Assembly (NCBI GenBank): GCA_946621895.1
Contig: CAMOOZ010000184.1
Span: forward strand, 1 to 18,012
From: an uncultured Lachnospiraceae bacterium
GTDB lineage: Bacteria; Bacillota_A; Clostridia; Lachnospirales; Lachnospiraceae
Direction: 5' to 3'
DNA: 18,012 nt
Positions 1 through 7,148 of the stretch are shown here, piece after piece; the first letter of the stretch is position 1, and each line of letters starts with the position of its first letter. Below the pieces are notes generated by a model. That model was not told the DNA's origin. It did no database searches and saw nothing but the letters and a program-made list of their open reading frames with translations. The translations under genes were made by a program, and so were the position numbers.

Positions 1-891
1 GGAGAGGCGGAAGGCCGCCCTGGCACAGGCGATGAGCACGCTTGTCGTAAACTCCGGATTGGAATCCAGTTTTAAGCTGTACTCGATGATATGCGTATGC
101 TCCTTATTTAAGCCGGTCTTTCCGCTGCGGAACACAAAGCCGCCGTGGGCCATGCCGCTGTGATTTTTTGCAAGCTCCTCCTCGCTGATGAAGTGCACCA
201 CCGTGTCATAATCCGCGAAGTAATTCGGCATCTCCACGATCTCTTTTCTGACCGCTTCAGGATCGGCGCCCTCCTCCAGCACTACATAGCATTCCCTTTT
301 GTGCTTCTCCCGGGTGGAGAGCTCGGGCTGCTTTCCCGCCCGGACATCCTCCAGCGCGCTTTCGATGGGGATCGTATACTGCCTCGCGTTTTTTACGCCC
401 CTGATCCGCCTGATCGCGTCGGAATGGCCCTGGGAGACGCCGGTGCCCCAAAAGGTGTAATCCTTTCCGTCCGGCAGCACCGCGTTGGCATAGACTCTTG
501 CCAGAGAAAACATCCCGGGATCCCAGCCGCAGGAGATCAAAGCAGTATTTCCCCCCTCCTTCGCGGCCTTATCCACCGCCGCGAAATGCTCCGGGATCCG
601 GGCGTGGGTATCAAAGCTGTCCACCACATTAAACATTTTTGCGTACTTCGGGGTCTGCACCGGGAGATCCGTGGCGCTGCCGCCGCAGATGATCATCACA
701 TCGATCTTCCCCTTCCATTCCTCAATGCTGTCTGCCTTAAGCACCGGAACGCCTTCTGTCTGAAGCGTGATCCCCGCAGGGTCCCTTCTGGTAAACACCG
801 CGCAAAGCTCCATATCCGGCGCTTCCCGGATGGCCAGCTCCACGCCCTTCCCCAGGTTTCCATAGCCGATGATGCCGATTCTTGTGGACAT
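1..891 (-). CDS. ddh: meso-diaminopimelate D-dehydrogenase, 3' part outside the window
   Basis: The enzyme makes meso-diaminopimelate directly from tetrahydrodipicolinate with NADPH and ammonia (EC 1.4.1.16), a one-step branch of lysine and peptidoglycan precursor synthesis in the cytoplasm. The 297 codons visible begin MSTRIGIIGYGNLGKGVE, giving the Rossmann signature GYGNLG at residues 9-14. Further family-like stretches are CGGSATDLP, VDSFDTHARIP, ISCGWDPGMFSLARV and WGTGVSQGHSDAIRRI. The family is usually about 325-330 residues, so roughly the last 30 residues lie left of position 1. The start at 891 follows a very strong GA-rich ribosome binding site (reverse complement of 897-909). The gene lies 22 nt downstream of the lipoprotein gene on the same strand and is probably co-transcribed with it; no separate promoter fits in the gap. 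Confidence 0.95.
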   Translation of the reverse strand, partial: MSTRIGIIGYGNLGKGVELAIREAPDMELCAVFTRRDPAGITLQTEGVPVLKADSIEEWKGKIDVMIICGGSATDLPVQTPKYAKMFNVVDSFDTHARIPEHFAAVDKAAKEGGNTALISCGWDPGMFSLARVYANAVLPDGKDYTFWGTGVSQGHSDAIRRIRGVKNARQYTIPIESALEDVRAGKQPELSTREKHKRECYVVLEEGADPEAVRKEIVEMPNYFADYDTVVHFISEEELAKNHSGMAHGGFVFRSGKTGLNKEHTHIIEYSLKLDSNPEFTTSVLIACARAAFRLS

Positions 892-913
892 AAATTTTTT
901 CCTCCTCCTCTCC

Positions 914-2143
914 TTAAAGCAGCGTAAAGCTGGAAAGCATGCCCTCAAAGGTCTTCTCCAGCTCTTCCGCGGAAAGCTCCGACACGCCCTTTTCCACCGT
1001 GGTCTCGATCAGCACGGTGATGATGTCATTCCCTGCGGGAACGGCGTAGCAGACATACCGGAAGATCCGCCCGTCGTCCAGCTTCTCATCGTATGCTGCC
1101 CGCTTGCAGGCGATCCCGTTTCCGATCGCTGCGTCGTCTGATTTCAGATCAGCAGCGCCCGTGAAGGAAAGGACTTCTGCGATGGCGTCGTCCGCGGTAT
1201 AGCCGGGCCATTTGTTCACGACCATCAGCGTTCCCGTCCAGACATCCTCGGGCTCGATCTTGCCGTACATATCCTCACCGGAGGTACGGGACAGGGAATA
1301 CTCTCTGAGATCATAGGTCAGCTTATACCCAAGGGGGCTTTCCGCCGTGTAGAGCTGATCCGCATCCGCCGTGGGGGGCGCATTCAGGACGGCCTTCGGC
1401 GCATGGCCGTAATCCTGCCACTGCGTGATGTTCAGCCCATTGGCATTTACATAATCCGCGATGGCCTGCTCCCGCAGCGCGTCGATCTTATCATTCTCCT
1501 GGATCACCTGGTCATACAGCCCGGCCACCGCCTCAAATAACCCGATGGAATCCTCCTCTGTCTCCGGTAGCTCGGCCTTGGTGATCGTCGCGGTGCCGTC
1601 CTCATTTTTCTTCAGATGAAATACGCCGGAGCCTCTGGAGCCGGTCACAGAGACGAGCGTGGTATTCAGCAGCTGATAGCCGTCGCTGCCGAAGGTGCCG
1701 TAGGCGAGGATATCCTCCGGATTGCTCTTGTCCACCATCACGATGCTGCCATAGGGGATGTATACATTGGCCTCATCGCTCCCGCCGTTTGCCTTCGCAT
1801 CGGACGCCAGATAATCACTGATCACATCCATAAACTCCTCGGTTCCCTGATAGGCATAAGCGGGCAGCGCATTCGGATCTTCATAAGCGGATCCCGCGCT
1901 TCCCCCGGCGCTTTCCGCGGAAGCTTCCTCCGTGCCCTCCGCCGCTGCAGCCCCTGCATCCTCAGCAGGCGCCTCTGCCGCGGGCTCAGCTTCTGTCTGC
2001 GCCGTCTCTTCCGCTGTCTGGGCAGCAGGAGCCGTCTGCGCGGTGTCTCCTCCGGCGGCGGGCGCCGCTGCCCCGTTGCCGCAGCCTGCCATGAGCAGAG
2101 CCGCCACCTGTGCCGCCAGTAAAACTTTCTTTGTGTTTTTCAT
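914..2143 (-). CDS. secreted lipoprotein of unknown function
   Basis: Predicted 409-aa extracytoplasmic lipoprotein. The N-terminus MKNTKKVLLAAQVAALLMAGC is a type II signal peptide: two lysines, a hydrophobic core and lipobox L17-M-A-G-C21. A linker of about 65 residues, very rich in Ala, Glu, Thr and Gly, follows and probably spans the cell wall. The rest, from about residue 88, looks globular. Its last third, from about SPLGYKLTYDLREYSL to the end, vaguely resembles PsbP/DUF1795-type lipoprotein domains, but that is a low-confidence impression. I chose the ATG at 2143 over the one at 2164 because a GGAGG lies 5 nt upstream of it and the signal peptide then starts correctly. The gene has its own strong upstream promoter and a structured leader, and it precedes ddh. 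No function can be assigned. Confidence 0.88.
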   Translation of the reverse strand: MKNTKKVLLAAQVAALLMAGCGNGAAAPAAGGDTAQTAPAAQTAEETAQTEAEPAAEAPAEDAGAAAAEGTEEASAESAGGSAGSAYEDPNALPAYAYQGTEEFMDVISDYLASDAKANGGSDEANVYIPYGSIVMVDKSNPEDILAYGTFGSDGYQLLNTTLVSVTGSRGSGVFHLKKNEDGTATITKAELPETEEDSIGLFEAVAGLYDQVIQENDKIDALREQAIADYVNANGLNITQWQDYGHAPKAVLNAPPTADADQLYTAESPLGYKLTYDLREYSLSRTSGEDMYGKIEPEDVWTGTLMVVNKWPGYTADDAIAEVLSFTGAADLKSDDAAIGNGIACKRAAYDEKLDDGRIFRYVCYAVPAGNDIITVLIETTVEKGVSELSAEELEKTFEGMLSSFTLL

Positions 2144-2176
2144 CTTTACCTCCACGCCGAGCATTTGATGCGAGGC

Positions 2177-2266
2177 CGGCGAAGCGAAGCAATTCTTCGC
2201 CGTTCAAATCGGGGCTCGGCACCGATTTGGGTTTGAAGGAAATGCTTTCGGGCGTTTCTTTCAAAC
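2177..2266 (-). promoter_or_regulatory. three consecutive stem-loops in the lipoprotein mRNA leader
   Basis: Three inverted repeats lie side by side inside the predicted 5' leader. Stem 2177-2184/2195-2202 is CGGCGAAG with its exact complement. Stem 2205-2212/2222-2229 is CAAATCGG with its exact complement. Stem 2231-2245/2252-2266 is 15 positions long with two non-Watson-Crick positions. Those two positions are G-U pairs in a plus-strand RNA but A-C mismatches in the minus-strand leader, so the element might act as RNA in either direction. It could also be a dispersed palindromic repeat inserted in the leader. It does not match any riboswitch class I recognise, and no T-tract follows it on either strand. 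It occupies much of the 329-nt divergent gap 2144-2472. Confidence 0.6.
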
Positions 2267-2306
2267 CTCCTCCCTTCCCTGAACAATTGTTGTAAGAACG
2301 CCCCAA

Positions 2307-2335
2307 AATATACCATCATGGTCTTTTCGCGTCAA
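2307..2335 (-). promoter_or_regulatory. sigma-A-type promoter for the lipoprotein-ddh unit
   Basis: Read on the minus strand, a -35 box TTGACG (2335-2330) is followed after exactly 17 nt by a -10 box TATATT (2312-2307). This matches the vegetative consensus in 5 of 6 positions in each box. It places the transcript start near 2300, about 157 nt upstream of the lipoprotein start codon. Confidence 0.75.
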
Positions 2336-2354
2336 GAAAGCGGTATGGCGCATA

Positions 2355-2383
2355 TTTTTTTTATGGAAGAAATAAGGTATAAT
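2355..2383 (+). promoter_or_regulatory. candidate promoter for the Ter-type cluster
   Basis: A perfect -10 hexamer TATAAT lies at 2378-2383, about 90 nt upstream of the first gene of the cluster. Seventeen nt upstream is only a T-run (2355-2360), a poor -35 match, so the promoter may be weak, activator-dependent or read by an alternative sigma factor. It lies back to back with the minus-strand promoter, with about 20 bp between the two -35 regions. Confidence 0.5.
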
Positions 2384-2472
2384 GCGTATATCTGTAATGA
2401 AGGATAAGCGATCGGAGCGAAAGGAAAACCTGTAAACCGGAGCAGAACGGTCTTTTCAGAGGAGGAATGGTT

Positions 2473-4611
2473 ATGCCGGGTTTGGATGCAGCCAACAAAG
2501 AACTCAAGTTAAACACCGAAGAAATAGAAAAGGATCAGGACGAGCTCTCTGCAGATCTGGACAACATGATCCGGAAGGAAGGCGCCGATCCGGATGAGGA
2601 GACTGACGCCGATACCGAGGAAAAAGCGGAAACAGAGCAGGAGACAGAGACGGAGGACAAACCCCATGAGGAGGAAGCGCCGGAGATGAAGATCAGCGGC
2701 GATAACCTCATCTCGTCCGAGGGAAATGTCTCCGTGGATCTCAATACGGAGCTTGCGGACAGTGAGGCGAAGAACCCCTCCGGCACACAGACCACGGAAG
2801 AAGAGAAGGCGGCGGAGGCGGAATCAGCGAAAAAGCCATCGGATGTGTTTGAACTGAACACGGGGGCCAACCGCTTCTCCAACGAGGACATGGACGATGC
2901 CATGCAGCAGGATCCCGCCGATCCGACCAAAAAGGAACCGGAAGAAGAGTCCGGCGGCGCACTGAACGCGGAGATGGAGACCGGGGCGAAGAAAGCCTTA
3001 AGCAAACCGAAAAAATGGCTTTTCTCCGCGATCTTCGGCCTGAAAAAAGCGAAGAAGAGCATCGGCAATTTCTTTAAGAAAAAGCTCCCCAAAGCGTTTC
3101 AGAGCGGCGGAAAGGCCGCGAAGAAGGCATTGAAATACACCCCCTTCGCGCCGATGGTCTCCTTGATCGACAAGGTGGTCGAGGCGAGGGAGAAGAGCCG
3201 CCCGGAAAGAGAGCGGAAGGCGAAGCTGAAGGAGGAGGCAAAGCTCGAAAAGAAAAAGAAGTGGCTGCTGGACCAGGATGAAAAACGCCACAGGAAAGAA
3301 GAGAAGGAACGGATAAAAAGAGAGAAGAAGGAGCTTGAGGCAAAGGCAAAGGCTGCGATCGAAGAGGCGAAGAAAAACTCGAACAGCTTAAGCTACAGAA
3401 CAGGCAAGTTCTTCAAGGGAATATGGAGCGGGATCAAGACCGGCGTCAAGGCGCTCGCGCAAAAGGTCGCGGAGAGCCAGCTCGGTGAATTCGTGGGACT
3501 GGCCATCAAGGAGGTAAAAAGCGTCGTCGGAAAGGTGAAGGAAAAGATCGGCGGGGTGGTCAAGAAGGTCGCGGGCGCCATCGATCAGGTAAAGGATGAT
3601 TACGACTCCTTCACCTTCGAGGACCGGATGCGGACGATCTCCGAGGAGGAACGGAAAAAGAGAGAACGGGGCGAGGAGGTGCCTGACGATGATTACCGCA
3701 CCAGATACCTGGCCCTGACGGAAGAGCTGAAGGGGAAGCTTTCCTCTGTCCGGGAGAATATCTCAAGAAGGGAAGAGATCGAAGCGGCCCTGTCCGAAAT
3801 GGAGGGGAAAGAATCCCCGGCCGAAGAAGTGACGACCGCCTCCGGCGAGCAGGTCAATGCGAAGGACTGGACTGTCGAGGAAAAACCCTACGCGTGGGAG
3901 GTGGATCTGGCCAATATGGCGATCGACATCGGTGCCTCGCTCCTCCCCGGAGAGCAGGAGAAGGAAGCGTTTAAGAGTCTGGGCAAGATCGGTTCGGAAG
4001 CCGGCAGGGTGGATAAATACAAAAAGCGGGAGAGGATGATGGAGGCCATCAATTCCACATCCAAGGACCAGCTCATTAAGCGGATGTCCAAATATGCGAA
4101 GGACAATGCCGCGTTAAAGAAGATGGAGGCCGGCTTTGATGTGGCCCTCAATGTGTTAAAAACCGTCGAAGGCGCCGGAAAGATAACGGGCATGGCCGCT
4201 GTTGCCGGAGGCGCCAGTTTCCTTGGTGAGGTGACCTCCGGCGTAAAGATGCTCGCCCTGTCCTCCAAGACCCGCGCCGGGGTAAAGGCAGGGATCAAGG
4301 ATATGCTCGGCGGAAAGGAAGGCTATTACGCGCTGAAGGCGAAATACAAGATGCATGCCCCGGAGATGCGGCGCGCCGTGCGGGATGGCCTGGGGGTGGG
4401 AACCAGCGCGGATGCGGTGACAGCGGATAAATGGGAGCTGTCCCATCTGATGCACGAGAGGACAAAGGATGGCACCACGGGCGACATCGACGCGGAGCGC
4501 ATGGTGGCAGAGGCCGGCGGCACCACGGAAAGGAAGTTTGACGCGCTCCAGGGCGCGGGCACCTCGGTGAAGCGCAGAAATGCGGACAGACGCAGGCGCA
4601 TGACCGCATAA
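2473..4611 (+). CDS. 712-aa charged protein of unknown family, first gene of the Ter-type cluster
   Basis: I do not recognise this protein. Residues 1 to about 170 are strongly acidic and probably disordered. Around residues 180-225 is a cationic stretch with aromatic residues (from KWLFSAIFGLKKAKK to KALKYTPF). A K/E/R-rich likely coiled coil follows (about 230-305). Next is a long amphipathic, Lys/Val/Gly-rich stretch of about 55 residues (about 315-373). After a charged region, a Gly/Ala-rich hydrophobic segment lies at about 567-596 (GAGKITGMAAVAGGASFLGE). The C-terminus is very basic (KRRNADRRRRMTA). There is no signal peptide. The ATG at 2473 is preferred over the one at 2467: GGAGG at 2461-2465 lies 7 nt before 2473 but abuts 2467. 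Position at the head of the cluster suggests a scaffold or membrane-interacting role, which is inference. Confidence 0.85.
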   Translation: MPGLDAANKELKLNTEEIEKDQDELSADLDNMIRKEGADPDEETDADTEEKAETEQETETEDKPHEEEAPEMKISGDNLISSEGNVSVDLNTELADSEAKNPSGTQTTEEEKAAEAESAKKPSDVFELNTGANRFSNEDMDDAMQQDPADPTKKEPEEESGGALNAEMETGAKKALSKPKKWLFSAIFGLKKAKKSIGNFFKKKLPKAFQSGGKAAKKALKYTPFAPMVSLIDKVVEAREKSRPERERKAKLKEEAKLEKKKKWLLDQDEKRHRKEEKERIKREKKELEAKAKAAIEEAKKNSNSLSYRTGKFFKGIWSGIKTGVKALAQKVAESQLGEFVGLAIKEVKSVVGKVKEKIGGVVKKVAGAIDQVKDDYDSFTFEDRMRTISEEERKKRERGEEVPDDDYRTRYLALTEELKGKLSSVRENISRREEIEAALSEMEGKESPAEEVTTASGEQVNAKDWTVEEKPYAWEVDLANMAIDIGASLLPGEQEKEAFKSLGKIGSEAGRVDKYKKRERMMEAINSTSKDQLIKRMSKYAKDNAALKKMEAGFDVALNVLKTVEGAGKITGMAAVAGGASFLGEVTSGVKMLALSSKTRAGVKAGIKDMLGGKEGYYALKAKYKMHAPEMRRAVRDGLGVGTSADAVTADKWELSHLMHERTKDGTTGDIDAERMVAEAGGTTERKFDALQGAGTSVKRRNADRRRRMTA

Positions 4612-4615
4612 CAGA

Positions 4616-4678
4616 AGCCAGGCAGATCGCATCTGGAAAGCAGTAATTCCGGCAGAAAAACCGCCGGAACAGAGGAGG
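4616..4678 (+). repeat. intergenic hairpin element, copy 1
   Basis: This 63-bp stretch matches 11217-11278 at about 52 of 63 positions. It contains a 7-bp perfect stem, TTCCGGC (4647-4653) with GCCGGAA (4663-4669), around an A-rich loop. It ends in the AGGAGG ribosome binding site of the next gene. The position is the same in both copies: just after one stop codon, with the hairpin 3 nt before the Shine-Dalgarno sequence. It may influence translation or mRNA processing, or may be a trace of an old duplication. Confidence 0.75.
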
Positions 4679-4683
4679 ACAAC

Positions 4684-5163
4684 ATGATCACGGATACGCA
4701 GAAGCAGCTGTTAGATGAATTCAACAGGCAGTTTAACGAAGCCGGGTATGAGACCCGATTTAAAGAGGATGACGGGCTTTATCTTCTGCAGGCCGCCATC
4801 GAAGGACTTGGTGAGGACGAAAAGGGCGACGCGCTGATGGAGCTCTGCTTTGTCCCCATTGATGAAGAGGGAAAAGAGGATGTCGGGGATGTGATCCTTT
4901 TCCAGATCTATACCACCTTTCTGCTCACTGTGCCGGAAAAGAAGGAGAAGAGCGTGCTGGCGGGGTTAAATACGCTGAACATGGATTGCCTCCTCGGCGC
5001 ATACGGGGTGTACAGCGAGCAGAAGCAGGTGTATCACCGCTATATCACCGTCCTGAACAGCCCGGATTTTGCGCAGTTAAAGGGCGAGGTTGGCCCCGCG
5101 CTGAATTTTATCCTGTCCATGGTTTACGATGACTTTGACGGGATCAAAGCGATATGCAGGTAA
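4684..5163 (+). CDS. YbjN-like small protein
   Basis: A 159-aa soluble protein without signal peptide or membrane segment. Length and pattern recall the YbjN family, which has a type III secretion chaperone-like fold: an N-terminal helix (TQKQLLDEFNRQFNEAGYE), an acidic strand region, then LAGLNTLNMDCLLGAYGVYS leading into VYHRYITVLNS. No catalytic motif is visible, and proteins of this fold usually bind partner proteins. AGGAGG at 4673-4678 lies 5 nt before the ATG, so the start is firm. The last 10 nt overlap the start of the AAA+ gene, so the two are probably translationally coupled, and the protein may serve as an adaptor or chaperone for it or for the 712-aa protein. The family call is by eye and moderate. 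Confidence 0.6.
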   Translation: MITDTQKQLLDEFNRQFNEAGYETRFKEDDGLYLLQAAIEGLGEDEKGDALMELCFVPIDEEGKEDVGDVILFQIYTTFLLTVPEKKEKSVLAGLNTLNMDCLLGAYGVYSEQKQVYHRYITVLNSPDFAQLKGEVGPALNFILSMVYDDFDGIKAICR

Positions 5164-7139
5164 TCGAGCAGAAGGCTTTCAGAGCCTCGCTTCGGCTGTT
5201 TTCTCATTTTGGCGCGAAGGCGGACAAATACAGGACCGGGATTTTTGACGGTGCCGGGAGATCCGCCCTCTTTGCCATTGAGGACACGGATGTCGAGGAA
5301 GCCAGGATCAAAGTGATCGAAGCGCTTTTGTCCGACGAAGCGCTGATCTTTGCCCTGCACCTTGCTGTGGCTGTGTTTTTCTATCCCCAGGTGAAGCGCG
5401 CGATCAAAGAGCTTGCCGGGGGAGGCCCTGATCTTATGCTTGCCCTGAAGGTATGCGGAGAGCTGGAAAAATGGTCCTATCCCGCGCTGCGGGAGGGGTA
5501 TGAGGTACTCTGCCGCTATCTGGCCGTGGCTGATGACAGACAGAATATCCTTTACCGGGAGCTGGCGGCGGACGGGAGGCTCGTGAGCTATCTGACAGGG
5601 GATGACGAGCTTTCCGCTGAGCTGTCCGAAGCGGCCAGGCTCTGGTTTCCGACGCCTGACGAGCGGAAGCGGTATTATGGCTTTTCGAATACGGCAGACC
5701 TGGTAAAGCGGGAGTATATCGCGGCGAGAGACTGCAGGGATTTCTATGCGCTGCAGCTGGCCGGCAAGGAAGGCATCGGCAGAAAAAGCGCCGTAGCCCT
5801 GGCGGCGGATGACATGGACAGAGGCACGCTGATCATCCATTGGGAAAGCCTTGCCGCAAAGGACAGAAAAAAGCTGGGCCACTTCTTATGGCTGCTGCGC
5901 AGGGAAGCCTATTTTTACGGCTGCGCGGTGATCTTCGACCGGATAATCCGATCGGATAAAACGGAAGCGGATGCGCTGCTCTACAGCGCCGTCAGGCGTT
6001 TCCGCAATCACAGCGAGCCGGTAGTGGTCTGCACGGATCCGGGCACTGAGCTCATTCCGGAGGGTATTTTCCCCATCAGGCGGATCGAGGTGCCCTTTCC
6101 GGACAAGAATACAAGGATCGCCGCCTGGAAGGGGATTTCCGCGGAGTACGGCATGCAGCTGGATGCCGAGGGCTTTGGCGGGCTGTGCGAGCTTCCCTGC
6201 GGAAAGATCAGAAAGGTGCTTTTATCCCTCTCCTCCATTTGGGACAACAGCTGGAGTGAGGAAAAGAAGGGCGCGTATCTCACCAATGCCGTGATGGACT
6301 GCTACCCCGCGCCGAAGAAGGGGAGCCTGAAGCATGTGAATGTGTCCATTACGATCGATGACTTAAAGCTGTGCGAGAGGCAGAAGCGCCCGATCATCGA
6401 GCTGATCGACGGGGTGAGAAATTCCTATCTGGTCTATGATGTCTGGGGCATGCGGGAAAAGCTTCCCTATGGCAGGAACTTTACCGCCCTTTTTGTGGGC
6501 CCTCCCGGTACGGGCAAGACCATGACGGCCAATGTGCTTTCCACGACGCTGCGCATTCCGCTTTACCGGATCGATCTCTCCCAGGTCGTGGACAAATATA
6601 TCGGAGAGACGGAAAAGCGGCTGGAGGAGATCTTTGCTTATGCGCAGAACACAAATGTGATCCTGTTTTTCGATGAGGCGGATGCCATCTTCGGCAAACG
6701 CACCGCGGTAAACGAGGCGAAGGACAAATATGCGAACACAGAGGTCTCCTTTATCCTTCAGCGGATCGAGGAATATAACGGCATCGTTATCCTGACCTCC
6801 AATATGAAAAACAATATCGATACGGCCTTTATGCGGCGGATGAAATATGTGGTCAATTTTGAAATGCCGGATGTGGACACCAGATGCGAGATCCTGAAGA
6901 GCTGCTTTGCGCCGGGCGTTCCCCAGAAGGATATCGACTTTCAGTTTCTGGCGGAAAAGGTGGAGCTTGCGGGCGGGTATCTCAAGAATATCGTTTTGAA
7001 CGCGGTATTTCTGGCTGCGGCAAGGAATTCCCCGGTCACCATGAAGGACATGGTAAGGAGCGTTATCGTGGAATATGAGAAGATCGGACAGGTCGCTTCC
7101 TTCCTGGATCTGGGGAAATATTCATATCTGCTGCACTGA
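5154..7139 (+). CDS. AAA+ ATPase with a degenerate N-terminal AAA-like region
   Basis: A 661-aa classical AAA ATPase of the CDC48/FtsH type, expected to remodel or unfold a protein partner with ATP. The C-terminal module is complete: Walker A GPPGTGKT at 449-456, Walker B VILFFDEADAIF with D507 and E508, sensor-1 N550 in ILTSNMKNN, and arginine-finger candidates R561/R562 in FMRRMKY. Residues of about 215-340 read like a second AAA core that has lost its Walker A (LIIHWESL..., FYGCAVIFDR, then EGIFPIRRIEVPFPDKNTRIAAWK). A similar arrangement occurs in AAA proteins attached to extracellular contractile injection systems, though no tail genes are seen here. The ATG at 5154 overlaps the previous gene by 10 nt and has no good Shine-Dalgarno. 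The next in-frame Met is far downstream, so coupled translation from 5154 is most likely. Confidence 0.85.
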   Translation: MQVIEQKAFRASLRLFSHFGAKADKYRTGIFDGAGRSALFAIEDTDVEEARIKVIEALLSDEALIFALHLAVAVFFYPQVKRAIKELAGGGPDLMLALKVCGELEKWSYPALREGYEVLCRYLAVADDRQNILYRELAADGRLVSYLTGDDELSAELSEAARLWFPTPDERKRYYGFSNTADLVKREYIAARDCRDFYALQLAGKEGIGRKSAVALAADDMDRGTLIIHWESLAAKDRKKLGHFLWLLRREAYFYGCAVIFDRIIRSDKTEADALLYSAVRRFRNHSEPVVVCTDPGTELIPEGIFPIRRIEVPFPDKNTRIAAWKGISAEYGMQLDAEGFGGLCELPCGKIRKVLLSLSSIWDNSWSEEKKGAYLTNAVMDCYPAPKKGSLKHVNVSITIDDLKLCERQKRPIIELIDGVRNSYLVYDVWGMREKLPYGRNFTALFVGPPGTGKTMTANVLSTTLRIPLYRIDLSQVVDKYIGETEKRLEEIFAYAQNTNVILFFDEADAIFGKRTAVNEAKDKYANTEVSFILQRIEEYNGIVILTSNMKNNIDTAFMRRMKYVVNFEMPDVDTRCEILKSCFAPGVPQKDIDFQFLAEKVELAGGYLKNIVLNAVFLAAARNSPVTMKDMVRSVIVEYEKIGQVASFLDLGKYSYLLH

Positions 7140-7148
7140 CAGACAAAG

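Noticed and set aside
145..927. Plus-strand open frame over the ddh region
   Set aside because: It is antisense to ddh, whose protein shows clear family motifs and a strong ribosome binding site; the plus frame resembles no protein.
2231..2266. The 15-position stem as an intrinsic terminator
   Set aside because: No T-tract follows on either strand, and in the minus direction it lies just after the promoter.
1986..2306. Minus-strand 106-codon frame covering the lipoprotein leader and signal peptide region
   Set aside because: It overlaps the lipoprotein in another frame and its peptide simply reads through the stem-loops; the predicted transcript start near 2300 also lies downstream of its first ATG at 2306.
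2467..2472. ATG at 2467 as the start of the 712-aa protein
   Set aside because: It abuts the Shine-Dalgarno sequence with no spacer, whereas the ATG at 2473 has normal spacing.
5154..7139. AAA+ ATPase taken as evidence of a contractile injection system or prophage
   Set aside because: No sheath, tube, baseplate or other phage structural gene is visible; the neighbours are Ter-type genes.
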